Assembly: GCA_003142595.1 (NCBI GenBank)
Contig: PLMU01000006.1
Span: 209,666 to 273,665, forward strand
Reading direction: 5' to 3'
Source of the DNA: Phycisphaerales bacterium
Lineage (GTDB): Bacteria; Planctomycetota; Phycisphaerae; Sedimentisphaerales; UBA12454
DNA: 64,000 bases
Shown: in pieces, positions 43,085 through 51,439 of the stretch
Numbering within the stretch: the first letter of the stretch is position 1
Layout: every line of letters begins with the position of its first letter
Notes under the pieces: model-generated
Databases searched by the model: none
What the model was told of the DNA's origin: nothing
Seen by the model: only the letters and a program-made list of their open reading frames with translations
Position numbers and translations under genes: made by a program

Positions 43085-43723
43085 TCGAAGTTAACTAACC
43101 ACCTTTATATAATCACAGTGATCTTTTTCATATATTACCTGTACCCCCAAAATCGGTATAAATTAGATGCTTGTTAATGAAATATCGGTTTATCTCAAAA
43201 AAACGCGTAAAATTTACATAAAGGGAAAACTTATCGGGCGTTTGTGTAATACCGATTTTATTGAAAGCAATCTCAACGGATATGCGTCTGGACACATCTC
43301 CTAACTGGGGACTTTTATTATTTTAAAAAAATTTTATACAGGTATGGTATTGTAATTATTATTTATTTTTCTTTTGTCTGATATGTCATCGGATATCGCG
43401 AATTTTACCAAAAAGCCCGTTATCAGTACTGGGAACGAGGTTTTTCGACATTTTGAGGCATTATATTTTAGAACTTAATAATTGTTTTAGCATCAATCTG
43501 ATTTTTATCAGTCTTCATCTTTCATCTCTAAATTTCATTGAGCCGCGTTATCAGTATTGATAACGCGGTTTAGAAATTCACAAAATGTGGCTTTATAATA
43601 TGTTCTTTTTTTTTTTATTATTTATTCATTATCCACATAATATTTATTTAATTAACCCCTTTATTAAGACGATATTATACACAGTCGTAATATTGTTGGG
43701 TTAAATATTGGAGAGATCTTAAT
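43085..43723. other. About 640-bp divergent intergenic region with palindromes
   Basis: Contains regulatory space for the YfiR-kinase genes and for the TonB-dependent receptor. Inverted repeat aaaatcggtat (43149-43159) / ataccgatttt (43249-43259) could close a leader structure on the minus strand. A perfect hairpin lies at 43543-43568 and a weaker relative at 43416-43440. No coding region is seen. Confidence 0.6.
43543..43568. promoter_or_regulatory. Perfect 11-bp inverted repeat
   Basis: ccgcgttatca / tgataacgcgg with a 4-nt loop, 155 bp before the receptor start. The similar, imperfect sequence ccgttatcagtactgggaac at 43417-43436 shares the core gttatcagta. They may be two operator sites or RNA hairpins; a T run for a terminator is lacking. 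Confidence 0.5.
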
Positions 43724-46078
43724 ATGTGTAACACAAAGGACAAAATCCACAGATTGGGACCGGTCATCAATATCATTGCGTCCGCGTTAATCGTTATGGC
43801 TGTTACGTCTGACGCTTTTGGCGCTGACACCTCGGATTCAAATCTATTCAATATGTCGCTTGAGCAGTTAATGGATGTTGGAGTTTACGCCCCTGCTACT
43901 CTTACTGAAAAAAACATATTGAAAACTCCTGCCAGCGTGACTGTCATCACTTCTGAAGATATTGCCGTAACACCTGCACGGAACATATTGGATTTGATGG
44001 AAATTTACGTCCCCGGAATGCTATATCTGAATCACAGCATGGGCCCCGAAATAGGTATGCGCGGAATAATCGCCGACAAACCATACAAATTTCTGGTCAA
44101 TGTCGACGGTATAAACGTCAATATCAAATCGACATACGGTGCTCGTCTGGAGTTATTGAACTGGGAATTGAGCGATATTGACCGCATTGAAGTTGTGCGT
44201 GGTCCCGGCTCGGTTACTTATGGGCCAGGCGCAATCGGCGGTGTTATCAATATCTACACCAAAAGTGCCAAACAGGCCCCCGGCCTTGAATTCGGCGGAT
44301 CATACTGGGGCAAATACAACAGTGTTGGCAATTATGTCAGCTACGGACGTGTCAAAGATGATTTCGAACTTTACACCTATTTCAGCGTTGTTGACACGTC
44401 AGGAATCAAAAGCCCGGACATCTTTGGCAGCGACAAGGGAACGGTAAACGGAGTAGCTAATGTACCTAGAGCTGGTTATCTCGGCAAAAACTTTGCTTAC
44501 GGCGCCGCGCCACCTGCCACATATATGGGAGATTACTTTAACCAGCCTCAAATAAAAGCGCATCTCGATATTAAATTCCATGACGAATGGCGATTCTGGG
44601 CTCGTTATGCAACTGAATCTTCTCAGGTAATGCAGGGATCTGCGAGACAAATTCTCGTTAATGGTCAGTATGAAGACCTTTACCTGTCGCAATTCCGTTA
44701 TTTTCAACTTGCTCTGGAAAATCAACACACTATTAACAAAGACTGGGAATTGAAATCGACGTTCGGTCTTAGTTCAACTGATATACGCGATATTCAACAA
44801 AAGTATGCCGTTACCGGTGACCCACAAAACAATCTGCTAAATTACGGCATGATGTACTCGGAGTGGAAATATTCTGCTCAGTTTATGTTAAATTACAAGC
44901 CGGAAGATAAAAAAATCAAGGGAGCATTGGGCTTTGAGACGAGTTACAACCTCATCCGCCCGTCATGGGGAAAAAATAAAGACAATGGACTGCGGCTTGG
45001 TAGCGAATATGGAATCATCAGTGGTCCATCTTCAGAGGCCTATGGATCCGACACCACTATCGGACAGATAAAGTACACTTCATCGAATAACAAATACTAT
45101 CCTGTGGGCAATGGATTTGAATCTTTGAACCATGCCTTTATCGGCGAATTGAATATGGAATTAACTCCGAAGACAACGATGATATTGTCCGGCCGTTTCG
45201 ATAAAGATACTTATACCCATTATATGTTCTCCCCGCGGTTGGCCTTGATTCATGAACTTAAAAAAGATGAATACCTGAAGTTTATTATCCAGCGGTCCGT
45301 CCGAATGAATACCCTGGATGAATTATACATAAACAATAAGAGTGGGAAAACCAACTTCCCTGAAAAACTCGATATGCTCGAACTCATATGGTCGAAAAAA
45401 CTAAACGACCGCTGGTTCGTCCAGACGTCTGCCTACTGGAGTAAGGATAAGGCTATTGCATGGAATGGGGCTACCAACGTGAGAGCCGCTGCTCCTGTTG
45501 GAACACTGGAACTTTTCGGAATAGAAGCTGAAGTAAAATATCAGAAAGACAACGTCACTTTAGGAATAAATCATTCGCTTGCGAAACAACTGTCCTTTAA
45601 ATTAGCCAAAGGTGTTACAGGCTCCGGTATCAGCTATTCAGATTACTCCGATAGTACCATTAAGATAGGGTCACAAGGAAACGACTTAAGTAACTGGGCT
45701 AACCAGGCGACGAAACTTTATACTAATATTGACCTCCTCGAGAAGAAGATTACCCTTCACGGAGATATGATGGCCTTTTGGGGCTTTCAGGGTTATAAAG
45801 ACGGCTTGGAAGCATTTGAAAGAGCCGGTGGAGATGCCGCGAGCATTCAAAAAATTAAAGACCAGGATGCCTTTGGTGCTGAGGTCAAAGCCAACGTTTC
45901 ATTAACCTGGCATGTCAATAAATCAGCAGACTTTATGGTATTTGTCCAAAATATCCCGGTTTTTGGAGGCAACAAAAGATATGCGTATTCGTCCGGTCAG
46001 AAAAACGTCTACGCGGACAAAACCTCTTGGATTGAAGAACCGCTGGTTGTGGGCGTCACCTACAAAATACGGTTCTAA
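43724..46078 (+). CDS. TonB-dependent outer-membrane receptor
   Basis: A signal peptide covers about residues 17-37. The plug domain runs from residues 45-170 (TPASVTVITSEDI, ILDLMEIYVPGML, IDRIEVVRGPGSVTYGPGAIGGVINIYTK), followed by a beta-barrel of about 600 residues ending in VVGVTYKIRF with the terminal Phe typical of outer-membrane barrels. The ligand is unknown; relatives take up iron complexes, cobalamin or carbohydrates. GGAGAG precedes the ATG. Divergent YfiR/kinase genes suggest the receptor signals through them. Confidence 0.93.
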   Translation: MCNTKDKIHRLGPVINIIASALIVMAVTSDAFGADTSDSNLFNMSLEQLMDVGVYAPATLTEKNILKTPASVTVITSEDIAVTPARNILDLMEIYVPGMLYLNHSMGPEIGMRGIIADKPYKFLVNVDGINVNIKSTYGARLELLNWELSDIDRIEVVRGPGSVTYGPGAIGGVINIYTKSAKQAPGLEFGGSYWGKYNSVGNYVSYGRVKDDFELYTYFSVVDTSGIKSPDIFGSDKGTVNGVANVPRAGYLGKNFAYGAAPPATYMGDYFNQPQIKAHLDIKFHDEWRFWARYATESSQVMQGSARQILVNGQYEDLYLSQFRYFQLALENQHTINKDWELKSTFGLSSTDIRDIQQKYAVTGDPQNNLLNYGMMYSEWKYSAQFMLNYKPEDKKIKGALGFETSYNLIRPSWGKNKDNGLRLGSEYGIISGPSSEAYGSDTTIGQIKYTSSNNKYYPVGNGFESLNHAFIGELNMELTPKTTMILSGRFDKDTYTHYMFSPRLALIHELKKDEYLKFIIQRSVRMNTLDELYINNKSGKTNFPEKLDMLELIWSKKLNDRWFVQTSAYWSKDKAIAWNGATNVRAAAPVGTLELFGIEAEVKYQKDNVTLGINHSLAKQLSFKLAKGVTGSGISYSDYSDSTIKIGSQGNDLSNWANQATKLYTNIDLLEKKITLHGDMMAFWGFQGYKDGLEAFERAGGDAASIQKIKDQDAFGAEVKANVSLTWHVNKSADFMVFVQNIPVFGGNKRYAYSSGQKNVYADKTSWIEEPLVVGVTYKIRF

Positions 46079-46170
46079 TTTTACTTAGCCGCCGTCTATT
46101 GGAAGCATAATTCCTATATAGACTTATAGATGCTAAAAATTTAGCTTTTATATTCGCTCGTTATAAGATA

Positions 46171-46198
46171 AAATCCACGCTTTAATACGTGGATTTTT
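46171..46198 (+). promoter_or_regulatory. Hairpin abutting the lon start codon
   Basis: aaatccacg (46171-46179) and cgtggattt (46188-46196) form a perfect 9-bp stem with an 8-nt loop, ending two T before ATG at 46199. No Shine-Dalgarno remains. It may be an operator, an RNA thermometer, or a terminator of the receptor gene. Confidence 0.6.
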
Positions 46199-48598
46199 AT
46201 GAGCGAAAAATTAAAACTAATTGACATTGTAAACATTGACCCTGTTTTTGAAGGCGGCCAGCCCAGCTTATCTGAAGAGCCAAAGGAAATAAAACTCCCC
46301 GAAGTCATTGGCATTCTGCCGGTCCGCAATGCCGTTGTATTCCCCGGCACAGTTATGCCGCTTGCCGTCGGCCGCCTCAAGAGCCAGAAATTGCTTGAAG
46401 ACTCAAAAACCGGCGATGCCGTAATTGGACTTGTCACACAAAAAAATTCCAGTGTCGACAACCCGACCATAAACGACATTTTCAAAATCGGCACTGCTTC
46501 TTCGATTCTAAAAGTCGTCAAACTCCCGCAGGGCTCGGTCAACGTTATCGTGCACGGCCTGATAAGATTCAAAATTATAGAGGTTGTTTCCGAAGAGCCT
46601 TATCTTAAAGTCAAAATTCAGCCGCTTACTTCTAAAACCAAAATTACAAAAAAGCTCAAGGCACTGATGATAAGCGTCCGTGACGCAGCCAATAAAGTAA
46701 TACATCTTAGTCCAAACGTGCCGGAAGAAGCCTCTATTCTTCTTGAGAATATTGAGACCCCTTCTGCTCTTGCCGATTTTCTGGCCGCTAATCTCAGCAT
46801 TGCAATCCCGGAAAAGCAGCAGCTTCTCGAAGAGCTTGATGCAAAAAAGAGGCTTGAAAAAATTTCTCTCGTCCTTGCCAATCAACTGGAAGTTCTCGAA
46901 TTAAGTCATAAAATCCAGGGCCAAGTCAAACAGTCCGTCGAGAAAAACCAGCGTGAATACTTCCTGCAGGAACAGCTAAAGGCCATTCAGACCGAGCTCG
47001 GCCAGGACGACAAAAGAACCGAAGACCTAAAGGACCTCAAAGAGAAAATCAAAAAGGCAAAGATGCCTGCAGCAGTCGAGGCTGAGGCATTTTCCGAGCT
47101 TGACCGCCTGACCAAAACACCGCAGGCCTCCCCGGACTACGGCGTAATCAGAACATATCTTGACTGGATATGCGAATTGCCGTGGGATATAAGCACTGTT
47201 GATTCTCTGGACATCAAAAAATCACAAAAAATACTGGAGAAAGACCATTACGGCCTTGATAAAGTTAAAAAACGGGTCCTTGAATTCCTGGCCGTAAAAA
47301 AACTCAACCCAGCCGGCAAAAGCCCTATTTTATGTTTTGTTGGTCCGCCCGGCGTCGGCAAAACAAGTCTTGGCAAATCTATCGCTCGCGCAATGCAGCG
47401 AAAATTCATAAGAATCTCCCTTGGCGGAATTAGAGATGAGGCCGATATCAGGGGACATCGAAGAACATATATTGGTGCCCTTCCGGGAAGAATCCTGCAG
47501 GAGCTGAGAAAATGCGGCAGTAAAAATCCGGTATTTATGCTTGACGAAATGGACAAAATCGGTGCCGATTTCAGGGGAGACCCCGCCAGTGCTCTGCTGG
47601 AGGTGCTCGACCCGGAGCAGAACAATACTTTTACCGACCATTATCTTGACCAGCCGTTCGACCTTTCCAGTGTTATGTTTATCGGCACAGCAAATTATAC
47701 TGAACCTATCCCCCCTGCCCTGATGGACAGAATGGAGATTATCGAGCTGCCGGGTTACACTGAAAATGAGAAATTGAATATCGCAAAGAAGTATCTCATT
47801 CCGCGTCAATTGACCGAGAACGGCCTGGGCGAAAACAAGCTCCAGATTACCGACGATGCTGCCAGCGAGATTATTCGCCGTTATACTGCCGAAGCGGGCG
47901 TTCGCAATCTTGAGCGGAACATTGCGGCCATTTGCCGTTCAGTCGCTACAGAGGTTGCCAAGGGACGAACCCGTTCGACAACCATCTCGAAAGAGCAGTT
48001 GTATAAAATTCTCGGCCCCATAAGGCACGAATCCGAGCTTGCGATGCGGACAGCTGTGCCGGGCGTTGCTACCGGTCTTGCATATACTCCGTATGGCGGC
48101 GAAATTCTGTTTGTGGAGTCCGCGTCGATGCCGGGCAAGGGTGGGCTTATTCTTACCGGCCAGATTGGCGAGGTGATGAAGGAAAGCGCACAGGCTGCCT
48201 TTTCAATTGTGAAGGAGAACTTCAAAAGTTTCGACATTAATCCGACGCGTTTTGCAAAGCAGGATTTTCACATACACGTCCCTGCTGGCGCAGTCCCCAA
48301 GGACGGCCCCAGTGCCGGCACAGCGATATTTACTTCTATTGTTTCGCTTTTGACAAACACTCCTGCCAAACCTGAAGTTGCAATGACAGGTGAAATAACT
48401 CTCAAGGGGCATGTTTTGCCTATTGGCGGTTTGAAGGAAAAAATTCTTGCCGCTAAGCAGGCTGGGATCAAGATGGTCATTCTGCCATTCAGGAACAAGA
48501 AGAATATGGTTGAAGTGCCTAAAGAGGCGAAAAAAGGAATGAAATTTGTCTTTGTCAAAAAAGTCCAGGAAGTACTAAAATACGCCTTGCAGAAATAA
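46199..48598 (+). CDS. lon: ATP-dependent Lon protease
   Basis: Degrades misfolded and regulatory proteins. The N-terminal LON domain (LPVRNAVVFPGTVMPLAVGR) is followed by a coiled coil, the AAA+ module (Walker A GPPGVGKTSLGKSIA; Walker B VFMLDEMDKIG) and the C-terminal peptidase with Ser in KDGPSAGTAIF and Lys in LKEKILAAKQAGIK. The length of 799 is normal for bacterial LonA. The start has no visible ribosome site because a hairpin abuts the ATG. Confidence 0.97.
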   Translation: MSEKLKLIDIVNIDPVFEGGQPSLSEEPKEIKLPEVIGILPVRNAVVFPGTVMPLAVGRLKSQKLLEDSKTGDAVIGLVTQKNSSVDNPTINDIFKIGTASSILKVVKLPQGSVNVIVHGLIRFKIIEVVSEEPYLKVKIQPLTSKTKITKKLKALMISVRDAANKVIHLSPNVPEEASILLENIETPSALADFLAANLSIAIPEKQQLLEELDAKKRLEKISLVLANQLEVLELSHKIQGQVKQSVEKNQREYFLQEQLKAIQTELGQDDKRTEDLKDLKEKIKKAKMPAAVEAEAFSELDRLTKTPQASPDYGVIRTYLDWICELPWDISTVDSLDIKKSQKILEKDHYGLDKVKKRVLEFLAVKKLNPAGKSPILCFVGPPGVGKTSLGKSIARAMQRKFIRISLGGIRDEADIRGHRRTYIGALPGRILQELRKCGSKNPVFMLDEMDKIGADFRGDPASALLEVLDPEQNNTFTDHYLDQPFDLSSVMFIGTANYTEPIPPALMDRMEIIELPGYTENEKLNIAKKYLIPRQLTENGLGENKLQITDDAASEIIRRYTAEAGVRNLERNIAAICRSVATEVAKGRTRSTTISKEQLYKILGPIRHESELAMRTAVPGVATGLAYTPYGGEILFVESASMPGKGGLILTGQIGEVMKESAQAAFSIVKENFKSFDINPTRFAKQDFHIHVPAGAVPKDGPSAGTAIFTSIVSLLTNTPAKPEVAMTGEITLKGHVLPIGGLKEKILAAKQAGIKMVILPFRNKKNMVEVPKEAKKGMKFVFVKKVQEVLKYALQK

Positions 48599-48638
48599 TG
48601 ATTGTTTTCTGGAACTTAAAGGCTAAAATGAGAGTTTG

Positions 48639-48713
48639 CGGGGCGTAGCGCAGTTTGGCTAGCGCGTCGGACTGGGGGTCCGAAGGTCGCAGGTTCAAGT
48701 CCTGTCGCCCCGA
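48639..48713 (+). tRNA. tRNA-Pro (anticodon GGG)
   Basis: Cloverleaf: acceptor cggggcg / cgccccg, D arm gcgc...gcgc, anticodon arm tcgga-ctggggg-tccga giving anticodon GGG, T arm gcagg-ttcaagt-cctgt, discriminator A, no encoded CCA. TTTTT follows as a likely terminator. The 3' half is copied at 54130 and in degenerate form at 56838. Confidence 0.95.
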
Positions 48714-48748
48714 TTTTTCCGCTGAAACAATGGCGGGAGTTGAATCTA

Positions 48749-49720
48749 TTGAAAATTCAATGCCAATTATGTCCGAAACAGTGTTTTATTAATCCTGGCC
48801 AAAGTGGCGGATGCCGGGTAAGAATAAACATTGACGGCATTTTGCGAACAGTTGTGTATTCCTATCCCTGCTCGATGCATATTGACCCAGTAGAGAAGAA
48901 ACCATTTTTTCATTTTCTGCCCGGCACAAGCACCTTTTCGCTGGCAACTGTCGGCTGCAATCTTCACTGCAAAAACTGCCAGAACTGGGAAATCTCGCAG
49001 CTCAATCCCGAAGACAGCCAGGCTGCTTTTTGTCCCCCCGATAAACTTGTCGAACTTGCCAAAAGCAATAATTGCCCATCGTTATCCTATACATATACCG
49101 ACCCCGTAGTTTACTATGAATACGCATTGGACAGCTCAAAACTTGCAAAAGCCGCCGGCCTCCGCAACACGCTCGTTACCGCAGGATACATAAATAAAGA
49201 ACCTTTGAAGCAGCTTCTTAAATTCGTAGATGCCGCCAGGATAGACCTTAAATCAATGTCTGATGATTTTTACAAAGACATCTGCTCGGCAACTTTAAAA
49301 CCTGTTCTCGATTCTCTTGTTCTGACAAAATCAAGCGGCGTTCATCTTGAAGTTATAAATCTTGTTATCCCAACTCTCAACGACAGTCCCGAGCAGATTC
49401 GCACTCTTGCCCGCTGGGTAAAGTCTAATCTTGGCGCCGATACGCCTTTGCATTTCTCGCGGTTTTATCCGCAATACAAAATGCAATATCTGCCTTCGAC
49501 CTCTGCCGAAACTCTCGACACTGCCCGCCAGATAGCGTTTAGCGAAGGAATGCAATACGTTTATATCGGCAACATCACCAGCAAAGAAGGCCAAAATACC
49601 TATTGTCCCGGCTGCAAAACTCTGCTCATCGAGCGAAGCGGCTTTACAGTCTTGAAAAATCAGCTGAAAAATGGAACCTGCCCATCCTGCGGCAAAGAAA
49701 TTTACGGAGTTTGGAAATGA
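48749..49720 (+). CDS. amrS: AmmeMemoRadiSam system radical SAM enzyme
   Basis: Radical SAM enzyme of the AmmeMemoRadiSam (TIGR04337-type) system. The iron-sulfur site is CNLHCKNC in ATVGCNLHCKNCQNWEIS; N-terminal CQLCPKQC and C-terminal YCPGCK...CPSCGK are further Cys pairs. LSYTYTDPVVYYEYALDSSKLAK and IPTLNDSPEQIRTLARW are typical. GGGAG 9 nt before the TTG at 48749 suggests that start (the track uses TTG at 48740). Its stop overlaps the next ATG (ATGA). The substrate of this system is unknown. Confidence 0.92.
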   Translation: MKIQCQLCPKQCFINPGQSGGCRVRINIDGILRTVVYSYPCSMHIDPVEKKPFFHFLPGTSTFSLATVGCNLHCKNCQNWEISQLNPEDSQAAFCPPDKLVELAKSNNCPSLSYTYTDPVVYYEYALDSSKLAKAAGLRNTLVTAGYINKEPLKQLLKFVDAARIDLKSMSDDFYKDICSATLKPVLDSLVLTKSSGVHLEVINLVIPTLNDSPEQIRTLARWVKSNLGADTPLHFSRFYPQYKMQYLPSTSAETLDTARQIAFSEGMQYVYIGNITSKEGQNTYCPGCKTLLIERSGFTVLKNQLKNGTCPSCGKEIYGVWK

Positions 49721-49899
49721 CACGACGCCAATTTATCCAATTTGTTCTAAAAACAGCTTCAGCTTTTGCTATTGCTGCGTATTTTTTAGGCGAAAAAGTT
49801 TCACCTCGAAAATTCATCTATGCCCTTCGGCACAAAACGTATCCGGGTACTGTAAAACCCTTATCAGATATTAATACTCAGGAAAAATGGAGCGGTTAA
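49717..49899 (+). CDS. Small twin-arginine-signal protein in the AmmeMemoRadiSam operon
   Basis: 60 residues, MTRRQFIQFVLKTASAFAIA at the N-terminus. TRRQFIQ then a hydrophobic stretch fits a Tat signal or N-terminal anchor, and the remaining 30 residues (SPRKFIYALRHKTYPGTVK) have no recognisable domain. The ATG overlaps the radical SAM stop and the stop is 1 nt before the next ATG, so it is clearly a gene in the operon. The longer ORF in the track (from 49603) is mostly a shadow of the radical SAM gene. A Tat-exported maturation protein or adaptor is a guess. Confidence 0.7.
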   Translation: MTRRQFIQFVLKTASAFAIAAYFLGEKVSPRKFIYALRHKTYPGTVKPLSDINTQEKWSG

Positions 49900-49900
49900 A

Positions 49901-51439
49901 ATGAAAAAAATAATATTTTTTATTACGGCAGTCATCCTATTGAACACATCTATAGTGTTATCAGCCCCTGATAAACAAGTTATATTCAATTCAACACTAG
50001 CAGGCCAATGGTATCCGGCCGATGCCAACACATTAAAAAATGACATTGCAAAGCTTTTCCAAAAATCCGACGTCAAACCTGACGAAGATACTATCGCACT
50101 GATACTGCCTCATGCAGGTTATCAATATTCCGGCCGAACTGCTGCCATGGGGATTCAGACCATTGGCAAACAATACAAACGAATCATTGTCATCGGCCCT
50201 TCGCATTATACCCCGATTGAAGATGTGCTCGGCGTCCCGCAGGCAGCAATTTATCAGTCGCCTCTGGGCCAGGTTACGATTGATACTGAATTTATTAATA
50301 AGCTCTTGACCTTTCCGCAGTTTAAGGTAATTCCGCAGGCAAACGACCGCGAACACAGCACACAAATACAAATTCCGCTGCTGCAGTTTACACAGAAGGA
50401 TTTTAAAGTCGTGCCAATTGTTGCCGGCCAATGCTCACCGCAAACAATTTCCAAAGTTGCTTCGATTCTTAAAAGTATGATTGACAATGACACTTTGATA
50501 ATCGCCAGTTCCGATTTTACTCATTATGGCTCAAACTACGACTATGTGCCTTTCAAGGATAACATCTCCCAGCGGCTAAAAGACCTCGATATGGGCGCAT
50601 ATAAATTTATTGAAAAAATAGACAGCAACGGATTTATGGATTATCGAAAGAAAACCGGCGCGACAATCTGCGGCTATATTCCGATTTCAATATTGCTTTC
50701 GATGCTCGATAAATCATCGCTGCCGCAGTTAATAAACTACGCCACTTCAGGCCAATTGACCGGCGATTTCAACAACTCTGTCAGTTATTTCTCGATTGCT
50801 TTTTCAGGTCAGTGGTCGAAACCTTTGCCCGTTAAACAGCAAAGCAGTGTTACAGGATTAACCCAGGATGATGAAAAGCAGCTTCTGACTCTCGCCAGAT
50901 ACATTCTTATAAATCTTGTGGGAAAAAATCCGATGCCTAAAATATATGATGCAAACTTCAGCGACCGATTGAAAGCTAAAGGTGCCGCATTTGTTACTCT
51001 ATATAAAATCATGGGTTCCGCCGCACCGGGTTCCCACAAGAATTATCAGTTAAGAGGCTGCATCGGCGATACCTTTCCTCGCCAGTCGCTGTATAATTCC
51101 GTAATTTACAACACTCTCATGGCTGCCCGCAAAGACTCGCGATTTGTTCCGGTCGTCTCTGATGAATTAAAGGACATTAAAATAGAAATATCTGTTTTGA
51201 CAGTCCCGCAGCCGGTTGCTTCAGCCGAAGACATCAGGGTTGGAATCGACGGAGTTGTTTTGAAGATTGGCACACGTTCCGCTGTTTTTCTGCCGCAGGT
51301 AGCGACGGAGCAGAACTGGAGCCGTGAGGAAATGCTTAAAAATCTGTCTCTAAAGGCCGGCTTGTCCTCAGATGCATGGCAGCATGACGCCGAATTTCTC
51401 ACATTCCAGGCTGAAGTCTTTGGTGAAGCCGAAAAATGA
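49901..51439 (+). CDS. Secreted Memo-AMMECR1 fusion (AmmeMemoRadiSam proteins B and A)
   Basis: A signal peptide covers residues 1-21. Residues 30-300 are the Memo-like domain with likely metal ligands His in ILPHAGYQYSG, His in VIGPSHYTP, His in SSDFTHYG and Cys in TICGYIPI. Residues 325-510 are an AMMECR1 domain with the hallmark QLRGCIGD. Elsewhere these are separate or fused proteins; the fusion with an export signal is unusual. The gene overlaps its downstream neighbour by 4 nt. Confidence 0.93.
   Translation: MKKIIFFITAVILLNTSIVLSAPDKQVIFNSTLAGQWYPADANTLKNDIAKLFQKSDVKPDEDTIALILPHAGYQYSGRTAAMGIQTIGKQYKRIIVIGPSHYTPIEDVLGVPQAAIYQSPLGQVTIDTEFINKLLTFPQFKVIPQANDREHSTQIQIPLLQFTQKDFKVVPIVAGQCSPQTISKVASILKSMIDNDTLIIASSDFTHYGSNYDYVPFKDNISQRLKDLDMGAYKFIEKIDSNGFMDYRKKTGATICGYIPISILLSMLDKSSLPQLINYATSGQLTGDFNNSVSYFSIAFSGQWSKPLPVKQQSSVTGLTQDDEKQLLTLARYILINLVGKNPMPKIYDANFSDRLKAKGAAFVTLYKIMGSAAPGSHKNYQLRGCIGDTFPRQSLYNSVIYNTLMAARKDSRFVPVVSDELKDIKIEISVLTVPQPVASAEDIRVGIDGVVLKIGTRSAVFLPQVATEQNWSREEMLKNLSLKAGLSSDAWQHDAEFLTFQAEVFGEAEK

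Noticed and set aside
43085-43723. Possible cyclic-di-GMP riboswitch between YfiR and the TonB receptor.
   Set aside because: None of the conserved core bases of the known classes is visible; only palindromes remain.
49603-49716. Upstream extension of the small Tat-signal ORF (98 residues in the track).
   Set aside because: The extra 38 codons lie inside the radical SAM gene in another frame; the ATG at 49717 overlaps that gene's stop and fits the operon.
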